64,000 nucleotides of DNA from Chitinophagaceae bacterium (GTDB lineage Bacteria > Bacteroidota > Bacteroidia > Chitinophagales > Chitinophagaceae). The stretch spans positions 62,001 to 126,000 of the forward strand of contig JALNZE010000005.1 in NCBI GenBank assembly GCA_023229465.1, given 5' to 3'. Positions 24,943-37,500 of this stretch are shown piece after piece. The notes below the pieces were generated by a model. The model was given only the letters and a program-made list of their open reading frames with translations. It ran no database searches and was not told the DNA's origin. The position numbers were made by a program, and so were the translations under genes. Position 1 is the first letter of the stretch. Every line of letters begins with the position of its first letter.

Positions 24943-27425
24943 AAAAAAAATATGCTCATATTACCTGTGCCGTGATGCTGTTTATCGCATTTTGTGTGCC
25001 GGTTTATATATATGCCCAAAGCGCAGGAAAAATTAAACGCAGGGCCAATGCCGGTTTTCAAAACAAAGACTATTACAATGCGGCAAAATTGTATTCGGCC
25101 ATACTGTATGATAGCCCTTTCTTAAAAAAAACTTCCGGTATATTGTACCCTTTTCAGCCAGGTAATTATAAGCGTATCCGAAAGATCAGCCAATCAGAAA
25201 GAAGTTATATTTTGTATCAACTGGCAGAATCGTATAGATTATATAATCAGTATAAAGAGGCGCTTCCCCAATATGAACAATACCTTTTATCACCTGACGC
25301 CCGGTTTCCTTTGGCCCGGTTATGGTATGGTATCTGTTTACTTGCAAACGATGAACCCGAAAAAGCGATTACAGCATTCAATACTTTCCTTAAAAATTAT
25401 AAGACAGAGGATGGCTTTGCTCAAAAAGCAAGGTTGGGTATAGCTAACGGTAACTTTAACATCCATAATAAATCGTTACCGCCCGGGGCTGTTATAACAA
25501 AACTCCGGTTTCCTGTTTCTTCAGACGGGTCTGATTTTGCCATGGAAAAAATTAATGACAGTTCTTTTTGGTTCACTACTTCCAGGCATGAAATGAATAA
25601 AAGAAAAGAAAAATGGTACCCGGTCAGGTTATATTCCGGAAATTTCAGGAATGATACTGTTGAAAGAATTGCCGGATTTTCTGCGGCTGATATGAATATG
25701 GGCGCCTCGTCTCTATCGGCTGATGGACTTACGCTCTATTTTACAGGATGGAAAGAAGACGCGAAATCATTACAAACAAACTATCATATCTTCTATACAA
25801 CACGAACCTCCATTGACTCTAAATGGAATACGATGGTTGCAATGCCTGGCCCTGTTAATATGGCAGGTTTCAATTCCAGGCAACCTTTTATTACAAGAGA
25901 CAATAAACATTTATTATTTGTATCCGACCAACCGGGAGGCTATGGTAACTATGATATATGGATGGTAAATATGGATGGAACACAGCCGGCAGGAGCGGCC
26001 CTGAACCTGGGTAGCCATGTGAATACAGATGCCGGAGAGGCATCCCCGTTTTATGATGTGGAATCCGGTTACCTGTATTTCAGTTCAAATGGCAAAACAG
26101 GAATGGGTGGGATGGACATATTTAAAATAAGTGGCCAACCCATATCTAATCAATGGCCCGGCCCCGCAACCAACCTGGGGTTCCCGCTTAACTCGGTAAA
26201 AGACGATTTGTATTATACAAAAGTACCCCATTCAGATACGGCTTATCTTAGTTCCGACAGGGCTTCTGCCTGCTGTATGGAGTTATTCAAAGCTATTCAT
26301 TTACCATACACCGATACATTAAACAGGCGTACAAATAATAAAAATTTTCCGGTAATTCAAAACGAGCCTGTAAACAAAATCTTGCAGGACTCAGTTACAG
26401 AAGAGAACTCAGTAAACAGGCATTTGATAGATTCCATTAACGCAGTTACGATTGGAAGACAGTATATACATTATAATTTTGCCAGTGCGAGGATAAGGAA
26501 AGCGGACTATCCGCAACTGAATAATATTATACAAATGCTGGAACATAATCCTGCATTGAATATTTTGGTAGCTTCTTTTACCGACTGTATCGGTACAATG
26601 TCTGCTAATGTACTGCTGTCTAGAAAAAGATCTGAATCGGTAAAAGCATATTTAATAAAAAAAGGGATTGATCCATCCAGGATTAATATTGATTTTTTTG
26701 GGAAGAAACATTTTATTATAGCATGTAATGAAAACAGTTCTTATAATAAAGAAAAACAAATTGCTAACAGGCGGTCCGACCTGATCATAACTAATGAACA
26801 AATCCCCAAATGGAAGCCATCGGGCAAAGAATTGGATATCCGGGAAAGACCAACTGATTCTTCTACCATATCCGTACATAATAATACTGGCGATCAGAAC
26901 AAATATGGCAATAACAGCGGGCGGGAAACGGGTTATGCCAGGGCACTTCCTGAATCATCCGGGAAACCGGTTGCATATATGACTGTTGACAGTATGTATA
27001 ATGACTTGAAAATAACAGAATTGATGGATAGTACGCCCAGGCTGAAAAAACCGGATATTATTGAAGAAATGACAAGGAGAACGCCAAGGAAGTTATTTGA
27101 AGTGTATTCTGCATCAGATTCTGCGCGGGTAGAACTGTATGATAACGGCGTATTCGATTATGATTCAGTTTCAGTGATCTATAATAAGAAACTGGTTATT
27201 TATAAACAATTATTGCAGACGAATAAACCCATCAGCTTTTATGTGAAACTGGATACTGATCAACGTAAAAATGAAATGATATTTTTCGCAGAAAACCTTG
27301 GACTAACGCCACCTAATTCAGCGCTGATGATTATAACTGACGGAGATAACAAACGGACAGAAGTAAACGTTTCAAGTGACCTGGAACACAATGCGGTCAT
27401 TTACTTTATTAAAGTAAAAAAGTAA
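24939..27425 (+). CDS. OmpA-family protein with TPR and PD40 repeats
   Basis: 828 residues. The frame opens at an ATG at 24927, but the ATG at 24939 overlaps the preceding stop (ATGA) and directly precedes the signal peptide (ITCAVMLFIAFCVPVYIYAQ). Residues about 30-170 are TPR-like helical repeats (SYILYQLAESYRLYNQYKEA). Residues about 190-440 are WD40/PD40 beta-propeller repeats (FNSRQPFITRDNKHLLFVSD, SGYLYFSSNGKTGMGGMDIF). An OmpA peptidoglycan-binding domain follows at about 510-615 (NILVASFTDCIG, SRKRSESVKAYLIKKGI). About 200 further residues form an unassigned C-terminal domain. The layout resembles SprE/PorE-type proteins that tie T9SS or gliding machinery to peptidoglycan. Confidence 0.9.
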   Translation: MKKKYAHITCAVMLFIAFCVPVYIYAQSAGKIKRRANAGFQNKDYYNAAKLYSAILYDSPFLKKTSGILYPFQPGNYKRIRKISQSERSYILYQLAESYRLYNQYKEALPQYEQYLLSPDARFPLARLWYGICLLANDEPEKAITAFNTFLKNYKTEDGFAQKARLGIANGNFNIHNKSLPPGAVITKLRFPVSSDGSDFAMEKINDSSFWFTTSRHEMNKRKEKWYPVRLYSGNFRNDTVERIAGFSAADMNMGASSLSADGLTLYFTGWKEDAKSLQTNYHIFYTTRTSIDSKWNTMVAMPGPVNMAGFNSRQPFITRDNKHLLFVSDQPGGYGNYDIWMVNMDGTQPAGAALNLGSHVNTDAGEASPFYDVESGYLYFSSNGKTGMGGMDIFKISGQPISNQWPGPATNLGFPLNSVKDDLYYTKVPHSDTAYLSSDRASACCMELFKAIHLPYTDTLNRRTNNKNFPVIQNEPVNKILQDSVTEENSVNRHLIDSINAVTIGRQYIHYNFASARIRKADYPQLNNIIQMLEHNPALNILVASFTDCIGTMSANVLLSRKRSESVKAYLIKKGIDPSRINIDFFGKKHFIIACNENSSYNKEKQIANRRSDLIITNEQIPKWKPSGKELDIRERPTDSSTISVHNNTGDQNKYGNNSGRETGYARALPESSGKPVAYMTVDSMYNDLKITELMDSTPRLKKPDIIEEMTRRTPRKLFEVYSASDSARVELYDNGVFDYDSVSVIYNKKLVIYKQLLQTNKPISFYVKLDTDQRKNEMIFFAENLGLTPPNSALMIITDGDNKRTEVNVSSDLEHNAVIYFIKVKK

Positions 27426-27451
27426 AGGGGGCAGCATTGGGAGAAGAAGAC

Positions 27452-28501
27452 TTAGAAACGGGTACATCTTAGTTTGTCTAATGTAGAATTCCGGATCTTT
27501 AAAAAATCATGGTAAACAACCGTCAGTTCCATACCCCCGCGCCAGTTGGATACCACTTTCAATTTTGAAATATTAATGTCATAGCTTATACCAATGCTGA
27601 TGTGATTGAATCCTATCTTCACTACCGGTATCAAGGCATCTCCCCATCTCATAAAACTGCCTATATAAAAAATATCCGGGTCGCCATTATCATACTGTGT
27701 AACATCAATGCCATATAAAATACCACTCAACAGTTGGGTATTGCCATTTTGTATAAAATAATCTGTGAATGCCGTCACATGCCCTCTTTCTCCTGAAGGA
27801 ACATTGATGCCAATGTTGACAGCTATTTTGGGTGAAAGAAATCCTGATACATTACCGGTTACTGATTTGATAACAGGATTGGTAATATGTGTCATGCCGG
27901 CTGCAATGTAATAATTGGTTTTATTTTTCAGTGAACTACTGAAAGAAAGTCCGGCATTAAGATCCCAGTAAGAATAGCCTGTACTCCTTATTGGCTGTGC
28001 ACTGGAATTAGAAGGATCATAAGAGCCACCACGAAATTGATCGCCCAGTTTTAGTTGTGTAGCATCAAACTGACTTGATACAGGGCCGCCCATGAATGCG
28101 GCTGTTAAATAAGTATCATTTTCCTCACTTAGTGATTTATGAAAACTAATTGAAGGCAGGAACTGTGTTCTTTTCAGGCGAATATCCCCCGCGGCATCAA
28201 CACTCATTTGCGACGCGATGGTAATCAGGTCATGCTTACTGCCAATAGGTATTTTATGTTCGATACTAAGAGAAGTGGTACGGAATGGCACCGTAACACT
28301 GCCCCATTGATCGCGGTATGACATAGATACACGGAGGTCACCGGTAAACAGGCCCGCTAATGCGGGGTTACGCAATAAAGGCTGCTCATAAAACTGCGAA
28401 AAGGTGAAATCCTGCGCGCTACTTATATGCGTTCTGAAAATACCGGTCAACAGTAAAACCGTTAGTATAATTGACCTTTGTATATTTTTTCTTTTACTCA
28501 T
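27452..28501 (-). CDS. PorP/SprF-family T9SS membrane protein, second copy
   Basis: 349 residues with a signal peptide (IILTVLLLTGIFRTHISSAQ) and the PorP/SprF start FTFSQFYEQPLLRNPALAGL. It has a C-terminal ISIGISYDINISKLKVVS that closely matches the other copy at 23953-24942. The start codon overlaps the stop of the giant repeat protein gene by 4 bp (ATGA), so the two are translationally coupled. It is most likely the dedicated export partner for that protein. It ends tail-to-tail with the OmpA-like gene, 26 bp away. Confidence 0.92.
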   Translation of the reverse strand: MSKRKNIQRSIILTVLLLTGIFRTHISSAQDFTFSQFYEQPLLRNPALAGLFTGDLRVSMSYRDQWGSVTVPFRTTSLSIEHKIPIGSKHDLITIASQMSVDAAGDIRLKRTQFLPSISFHKSLSEENDTYLTAAFMGGPVSSQFDATQLKLGDQFRGGSYDPSNSSAQPIRSTGYSYWDLNAGLSFSSSLKNKTNYYIAAGMTHITNPVIKSVTGNVSGFLSPKIAVNIGINVPSGERGHVTAFTDYFIQNGNTQLLSGILYGIDVTQYDNGDPDIFYIGSFMRWGDALIPVVKIGFNHISIGISYDINISKLKVVSNWRGGMELTVVYHDFLKIRNSTLDKLRCTRF

Positions 28502-31500
28502 TTTAAAATGGCTGTATTGCCTTTAAAGATTGAGGGAAGCCCTTTCTCACAGATTACTTCACACATATATACAAAAACATCCGGCGGTGCGGCATTACCC
28601 CTTATTTTTCCATCCCATGCATAAGCCGGATCTCCGGGAAGGAAATTTGTTTTTTGAAAAACCATTTCCCCCCAACGGTTAAATATTCTCAAACTCTTTA
28701 TCATTTTAATTCCACTTCCCTGTACCAGTAATACATCATTAATACCATCACCATCAGGCGTGAAAGCATTGGGTACAAATAATTGTGTGGAAGGACAGAA
28801 CGTTTTAATACAAACAGTATCAGTGCTTACACATCCATAGATGTTAACTGCCAAACAACTGATACACACATCATCTGAAACGCGAAGTTGTGGTGTGGGA
28901 CAATTCAGGCAGGATAATCCCTGAGAGCCATTCCAGTGCCATTTACGGATATCGCCAGTTGCCGCGGTTACATTCAGTTGATAAGGTTGCCCCGCCATGA
29001 TAATGGTATCTTTTCCAAGCCGTATTGGAGTAGGGTGTCCCACAACAATCCTTACTTCCGCGGTATCTGAAAAACAATTGAAGTTATCCTTCCCAACCAC
29101 ACGATACGTTGTAGTAGCAAGCGGATTAGCAAAGGGCCTTGCTGAGGTTTTACTGCTAAGGCCCGTTTCGGGATACCAGCTATAATTGACAGCGCCTGCT
29201 GCAAATAACTGTTTAGTGGTACCCGCGCAAATGGTATCTCCTGAAGAGGCAAGCATTTTTAAAGGCTGAATTACATTTACGTTGGTAGTTTTGATGTCAC
29301 TGCAGCCATATTCATTATAACCGATTACTTTGAATTGGATATTGTTAATGGGTTTTACTTTTGGTGAACTGCAATTATTACAAATGACATTGTTGTACTG
29401 ATCTGTCCAGATATAACTCATTGCCCCATTCGCTTGTAATTGAATTGCATCTCCTTTGCAGATGGTTGCACTATTGTTTACGGTAAGAACAGGCGCTGAA
29501 TGAATGGTAATCTTTTTATAAGCTGAATCCAAACAATGGTTAACAGTTGATACAGTCAATTTTATCGTATAGTTACCGGTATTAGTATATTGCACTGTTA
29601 CAACGGAGTCCTTGGATTTAAGGCCATTTGCCATGTTCCATAAAAGATAGGCAATGGAGTCCCTCGAATTCACAACAGGTGAGAGTTGGAACAGTTGACT
29701 CCTGCAGGCATCTGCAATGGAATTGATATTTACTTCGGGGAATTGATAAATCGTCACCGGGAATGTAGCCTGCGCTGTACCGGTACAACCGGTAATACTT
29801 TGTGCAGTAAGGGTTACTGTATATGAGCCGGCTTCAGTAAAATCAATAGTATAATTTTTTGTGGGGATGGTATCTCCCGGATTGATGGACCATTTCCAGT
29901 TGTCAATGCCAAAACCTGACAGGCTTTTATCAATGAATTGATACGTTGATTTTCCGCAAATAGCCATACTTGTTAAGTTGAACCATGCTTTAACCTGGTC
30001 AACTTTAACAGTAACGGTACTGGTAGAATTGGCGCATACACCATTGGAGATCGCCCATTCAAACCGGTAAGTGCCAATTTGTAAACCGCTGACAATAGCG
30101 TTAGGTAATGAATTGTCAGCAAAAGTTACGGCAGATGGGCCTGATATAAAACGCCATTTGCCAATGCCGGAAGCAGGGATATTGCCATTCAGTATTGTAG
30201 AAGTATTTGCGTTACACAATACCTGGTCCGGGCCTGCATTGGCAATAGTAGCAGGTTCTAATACTGTTATGGTGATGATGTTACTGTATTGTAAACCACA
30301 GCTACCATTCTTCACCAGTACCCTGTATTGTGTAGTTGAGGTAAGATTAGTATAAGTATAGGTAGTTAATGTATCAGCAATTATATACCAGGTAATGCCT
30401 TTATCAGAAGAAGATTCCCAATGTATAACGTTACCGGTTTTACCAGTTAAAGTAAGATTACCTCCGTTGCGGCCAAAACAAACAATAGCGCTGCCGGTAA
30501 GCACACCCGCTACTGTGGCGGGATCTACCGTAATGACGGCAATATCAGAATAGGCTGCTGAACAAATACCGCTTTGTACCATTACACGGTATCGGGTAGT
30601 ATTACCAAGATTAGAATAGGTGTAGGTGTCGGTGGTATTATTGATGGAGGTCCAGGTACTGCCCTTATCCGTTGAAAATTCCCAACGGGTAATATTACCC
30701 GTATGGCTACCCAGGTTTAAAGTGCCCGTATTATCGGTTGCACATACTATGGCATCGGCTGATAATTTTCCTGGAACGCTGGCAGGATTAACTGTAACCG
30801 TAACCATATTGGAATACATAGCGGTACATACACCACTTTGTACCAGTACCCTGTATTGGGTAGTCGCTGTCAGATTATTGTATACGCTGCTTACTGTGGT
30901 ATCAGTAATACTTGTCCAACTGGCGCCGCTGTCAGTAGAAGTCTCCCATCTTATTATATTGCCGGTAAAACCCGATAGAGTTAATGTACCTGTATTGGTG
31001 CCGGTACAAACGGTATTATCATTAACGAGCGTTCCGGCAAAAGTGGGCGGATCAATTTTAATAGTGGTGGTGCTTGTTGAGATAGGACAGATACCATTGG
31101 CAATGATCCATATAAATTGATAAGTACCGGTTGTTAAACCGCTGACGGTTGTGCCGGGTAACTGTTTATTGGTAAACACTGCGCCGGTGGGTCCTGATAC
31201 CTGGGCCCATACACCTGCACCGGATGAAGGTATGGTAGCGTTCAGTTTTGCAGCACTGCTGTTACATAGAACCTGGTTGTTGCCCGCATTAGCGATTGAT
31301 GACGGCTGCAAAACGATTACCAGTACAATATTTGTATAGCTTGTTGCACATACACCATTTTGTATAAGCACCCTGAACAATGTAGCAGTGGTAAGATTGT
31401 TATAAATAAATGTATTGCCGGTACCGGCGATGTTGTTCCAGGTTGTTCCATTATCGGAAGAAGACTCCCAATGTATGATGTTTCCGTTATTACCGGAGAG

Positions 31501-34500
31501 TGTGAGCGTACCGGTATTGGCAGCGGCACAGACAGTAGCGGCGGCAGCGAGCGTTCCTGCTATAGTAGGTGGATAAACAATGATCCGGACAGTATCTTTT
31601 GAATCGGCACAAAGTGCATTGGAGATCGTCCAAATGAACTGGTAAGTACCGGCGGTCAATGCATTAACCGTAGTAGCGGGGTCATTAGGATTGGTGAAGG
31701 TAGCCGTTGAAGGATTGCCCGCAAGAGCGGTCCATATACCGGTACCTGAAGCAGGTGTATTGGCGGCGAGTGTTGTGGCGGTTACATTACAGAGCAACTG
31801 ATCAGGCCCCGCATTGGCAATAGTAACAGGCTGCACCACATTAATGGTAACGGTATTTGAATAAAGTGCGGGGCAAACAGTATTCTGTACATAAGCCCTG
31901 TAAGCAATAGTAGCAGCGAGATTGTTATAGGTAAATGTATTGCCGGTATTGGCAATGTTGTTCCAGGTTGTTCCATTATTGGAAGAAGACTCCCAACGGA
32001 TGATGCTGCTGACATACCCGGAGAGTGTGAGTGTACCGGTGTTAACATTGGCACAGACAGTAGCGGCAGCAGCGAGTGTGCCCGCAACAGAAGGTGAATA
32101 CACCGTGATCCGGACAGTATCTTTTGAATCGGCACAGAGTGCATTGGAGATCGTCCAAATGAACTGGTAAGTACCGGCGGTCAATCCATTAACTGTTGTG
32201 TTAGGATCAGCAGGATTGGTGAAGTTAACCGTTGAAGGGTTCCCGGTAATTGCTGTCCATATACCTGTACCCGAAGCAGGTGTATTGGCGGCGAGTGTTA
32301 TGGCGGTTACATTACAGAGCAACTGATCAGGCCCCGCATTGGCAATGGTAACAGGCTGCACGGTGTTAATGGTAACGGTATTGGAATAGAGCGCGGGGCA
32401 AACAGTATTCTGCACATAAGCCCTGTAAGTAATAGTAGCAGCGAGATTGTTATAGGTAAATGTATTGCCGGTATTGGCAATGTTGTTCCAGGTTGTTCCA
32501 TTATTGGAAGAAGACTCCCAACGGATGATGCTGCTGACATACCCGGAGAGTGTGAGTGTACCGGTGTTAACATTGGCACAGACAGTAGCGGCAGCAGCGA
32601 GTGTGCCCGCAACAGAAGGTGAATACACCGTGATCCGGACAGTATCTTTTGAATCGGCACAAAGTGCATTGGAGATCGTCCAAATGAACTGGTAAGTACC
32701 GGCGGTCAATGCATTAACCGTAGTAGTGGGGTTATTAGGATTGGTGAAGGTAGTTGTTGAAGGATTGCCCGCAAGAGCGGTCCATATACCGGTACCTGAA
32801 GCAGGTGTATTGGCGGCAAGTGTTGTGGCGGTTACATTACAGAGTGACTGATCAGTTCCTGCATTGGCAATGGTAGCTTCCTGTAAAACGGTAATGGTAA
32901 CAATATTGGTAAACAACGCAGGGCATACGCCATTTTGTACTTTGGCCCTGAATTGTGAAGTTGTAGCCAGGTTATTATAAATATAAGAAGTCAGGTTAGC
33001 TGTATTCGCAATAGCAAGCCATGAACTGCCATTATCAATTGACACTTCACCTTGTAAAATACTACCTCTGAAACCGGATATACTTAACGTGCCTGTATTA
33101 GAGGTAATACATACAGTAGCATCAGCTTCTATAGTTCCGGCAATGGTCGGCAGTTGTATGGTAATGTTAACAGTATCTCTTGAATCACTACATATACCAT
33201 TGGAGATGGTCCATACGAACCGGTAAGTACCGATAGTTAAGCCATTAACAACGCTCTTGCGATCAGCGGAATTGCTAAAAGTGACCGATGAAGGATTTCC
33301 TGCAAGTGCACTCCAGATACCTACACCTGAAACTGGTGTATTAGCCGCGAGCGAAGTGGAGGTTGTATTACAAAGTGTTTGATCCGGCCCTGCATCCGCA
33401 GGTGTAACTAATTGTAATACGGTAACGGTGGCGGCAATACCGGAATATAATTCTGCACCAACTCCATTTTTTACAAGGGCCCTGAACAGGGTAGTGGTGG
33501 TCAGGTTATCGTATGTATAAGTAGCCTGATTGGTACCAACAGTGCTGACTATTACACTCCAGGTGGCTCCATAATCAATAGAAGATTCCCATTGAAGTAC
33601 CGTTCCAAGATAATCGCTTAATACAAGTGTACCATGGTTATTACTGGTACAAACAACCGCATCCGGACCAATCACACCGGGATTTGTAGGGGGCTGAACA
33701 GTGATCTGCATGGTATCACGCGAAATAGCACAATAACCGTTGGAAACGGTCCAGACAAGCTTATAGTTTCCATTTGTAGGAGGGGTGCCGGGGTTAAAAG
33801 CCAACCCTCCCACGGTTGTATTAGGATCTGATGGGTTTACAAAACTCAATGTTGAAGGCCCACCTGGTAAAACTGACCATGTACCGGTACCGGAAGTGGG
33901 TGTATTAGCGCCGAGTTTATAACTGGTGATACCATTGATCACCGTTGTGTCTGGTCCTGCATTGGCTGTTGTAACCGGTTGTAATACCGTAATGGTAACT
34001 ATGTTGGAATACAGAGAGGGACAAACCGCGTTTTGTACGTAGGCCCTGTATTTGGTAGTGGCAGAAAGGTTGTTGTATGCAAGTGTATTGCTGGTATTGG
34101 CCACATTGGTCCAGGAGCTGCCATTATCAACGGAGGATTCCCAGCGAAGGATACTGCTGAGGTAATTGCTGAGTGTAAGTGTGCCATTATTCGAAGTGGC
34201 ACAAACAGTAGCATCAGCGGCAAGTGTACCGGGATTTGTTGCAGGATTTACAGTGATCTGAATAGTGTCTTTTGAATCGGAACAGGTACCATTGGATATT
34301 GTCCATAGGAATTGATAAGTTCCGGCAGTTAATCCATTGACTGTAGTAGCAGGTGAGGCTATATTGGTGAAGCTAACCGTTGAAGGATTACCGGCAAAGG
34401 CAGTCCATGTACCGGTACCGGAAGTGGGTGTATTAGCGGCAAGCGTTGCAGATGCCACATTACAGAGTGACTGATCCGGCCCTGCATTGGCAATGGTTAC

Positions 34501-37500
34501 GGCTTGTATTACGGTAATGGTAGCGATACTTGAATAAAGTGGGGGGCACACACCACTTTGCACGTAGGCCCTGTATTGTGTAGAGGTTGCGAGATTATTA
34601 TAAGTAAGTGTATTTCCGGTATTGACAATGTTGTTCCAGGTTGTTCCATTATTAATGGAAGATTCCCAATGTAAAATGCTGCCGGTATAACCGCTGAGTG
34701 TGAGCGTTCCGTTATTGGCAGTAGCACAAACGGTGGCGCTGGCGGCAATGGAGCCGGGCACTGTTTGCGGGTTTATGGTGAGTTGAACGGTATCTTTTGA
34801 ATCGGCACAGGTACTGTTGGAGATGGTCCACACAAACAAATAGGTACCCGTAGTTAATCCATTGATAGTAGTGGCGGGGTCAGCGGCATTGGTGAAAGTA
34901 ACGGTTGAAGAGTTACCTGTCAGAGCCGTCCATGTACCGGTACCCGATACAGGTGTATTGGCAGCGAGCGAAGCAGAAGTGGTATAGCAAAGTGTTTGAT
35001 CGGGCCCTGCATTGGCAATGGTTACGGGTTGTATTACGGTAATGGTAGCGATACTTGAATAAAGTGGCGGGCACACACCACTTTGCACATAAGCCCTGTA
35101 TTGAGTAGAGGCATTAAGATTATTATAAGTAAGTGCATTACCGGTATTGGCGATGTTGATCCAGGTGGTACCATTGTCAATGGAAGATTCCCAGCGAATA
35201 ATGCTGCCGGTATAACCACTGAGTGTGAGTGTGCCATTATTGGAAGTAGCACAAACGGTGGCGCTGGCGGCGATGCTACCAGGCACTGTTTGCGGGTTCA
35301 CGGTGATCTGTACGGTATCTTTTGAATCGGCACAGGCACTGTTGGAGATGGTCCATACAAACAAATAAGTACCCGTTGTCAATCCATTAATAGTTGTGGC
35401 AGGATCAGCAGCATTGGTGAAAGTAACCGTTGAAGGATTACCTGTCAGCGCCGTCCATGTACCGGTACCCGATGCAGGTGTATTGGCGGCGAGCGAAGCG
35501 GAAGTGGTATAGCAAAGTGTTTGATCGGACCCTGCATTGGCAGTAGTTACGGCTTGTATTACGGTAATGGTAGCGATACTTGAATAAAGTGGCGGGCACA
35601 CACCACTTTGCACGTAGGCCCTGTATTGTGTAGAGGTTGCGAGATTATTATAAGTAAGTGTATTTCCGGTATTGACAATGTTGTTCCAGGTTGTTCCATT
35701 ATTAATGGAAGATTCCCAATGTAAAATGCTGCCGGTATAACCGCTGAGTGTGAGCGTTCCGTTATTGGCAGTAGCACAAACGGTGGCGCTGGCGGCAATG
35801 GAGCCGGGCACTGTTTGCGGGTTTATGGTGAGTTGAACGGTATCTTTTGAATCGGCACAGGTACTGTTGGAGATGGTCCACACAAACAAATAGGTACCCG
35901 TAGTTAATCCATTGATAGTAGTGGCGGGGTCAGCGGCATTGGTGAAAGTAACGGTTGAAGAGTTACCTGTCAGAGCCGTCCATGTACCGGTACCCGATAC
36001 AGGTGTATTGGCAGCGAGCGAAGCAGAAGTGGTATAGCAAAGTGTTTGATCGGGCCCTGCATTGGCAATGGTTACGGGTTGTATTACGGTAATGGTAGCG
36101 ATACTTGAATAAAGTGGCGGGCACACACCACTTTGCACATAAGCCCTGTATTGAGTAGAGGCATTAAGATTATTATAAGTAAGTGCATTACCGGTATTGG
36201 CGATGTTGATCCAGGTGGTACCATTGTCAATGGAAGATTCCCAGCGAATAATGCTGCCGGTATAACCACTGAGTGTGAGTGTGCCATTATTGGAAGTAGC
36301 ACAAACGGTGGCGCTGGCGGCGATGCTACCAGGCACTGTTTGCGGGTTCACGGTGATCTGTACGGTATCTTTTGAATCGGCACAGGCACTGTTGGAGATG
36401 GTCCATACAAACAAATAAGTACCCGTTGTCAATCCATTAATAGTTGTGGCAGGATCAGCAGCATTGGTGAAAGTAACCGTTGAAGGATTACCTGTCAGCG
36501 CCGTCCATGTACCGGTACCCGATGCAGGTGTATTGGCGGCGAGCGAAGCGGAAGTGGTATAGCAAAGTGTTTGATCGGACCCTGCATTGGCAGTAGTTAC
36601 GGCTTGTATTACGGTAATGGTAGCATTATTGGAATAAATGGAGGTACACATGCCACTCTGTACAAGCAACCTGTAAAGCGTAGTGATGGTAAGATTATTA
36701 TAAGTGAGCGTGTTGGTGGTATTGGCGATGTTAGTCCAGGTGGTACCATTATCGGAAGAAGATTCCCAACGAATAATATTGCCTGTATAGGCAGAGAGCG
36801 AAAGTGTTCCGCTGTTGGCGGTGGCGCAAACAGTAGCATCGGCGGCAAGGGAACCCGCTATTGTTTGGGGATTGACTGTGATTGTAACAGCGTTAGAGTA
36901 AGCGGAACTGCATACGCCACTTTGTACAAGCGATCTGTACAGCGTAGTGATAGTAAGATTAGTATAAGTGAGCGTGTTGGTGGTGTTGGCGATATTAGTC
37001 CAGGTGATACCATTATCGGAAGAAGATTCCCAGCGAATGATGTTGCCGGTATAACCGGAGAGGGTAAGTGTACCGTTATTGCTGCCGGCACAAACTATAG
37101 CATCGGAAGTAAGTGTTCCGGGAGCTGAGATTGGATTAACGGTGATGGTAACCGGATTAACATAGGCAAAGCTGCACGCACCATTCTGTACAACCGCCCT
37201 GAATAATGTGGTTGCGGTAAGATTGCTGTAAGTGTAAGTACTGGTGGTATTGTTGATAACAGTTGGCCAGGTAGTGCCACCATCTGTAGAAGATTCCCAT
37301 CGAATGATATTGCCTGTATAACCAGATAGGGTAAGTGTGCCATTATTATTTCCGGCACAGACAGTTGCATTGGCAGAAATGCTACCGGCAACGGATTGAG
37401 CGGAATTGATGATCACAACCGTATCTTTTGAAACTGCACAGGAACCATTGGAAATGGTCCAGGTAAGCTGGTAAGTGCCGGGTATCAATCCATTTACGCT

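Noticed and set aside
31000..37500. Many repeated open frames on both strands within the giant gene, at first sight repeat-array-like
   Set aside because: They are antisense or shifted readings of the 525-bp protein repeats. Spacing and unit size do not fit CRISPR, and I saw no CRISPR array anywhere in the window.
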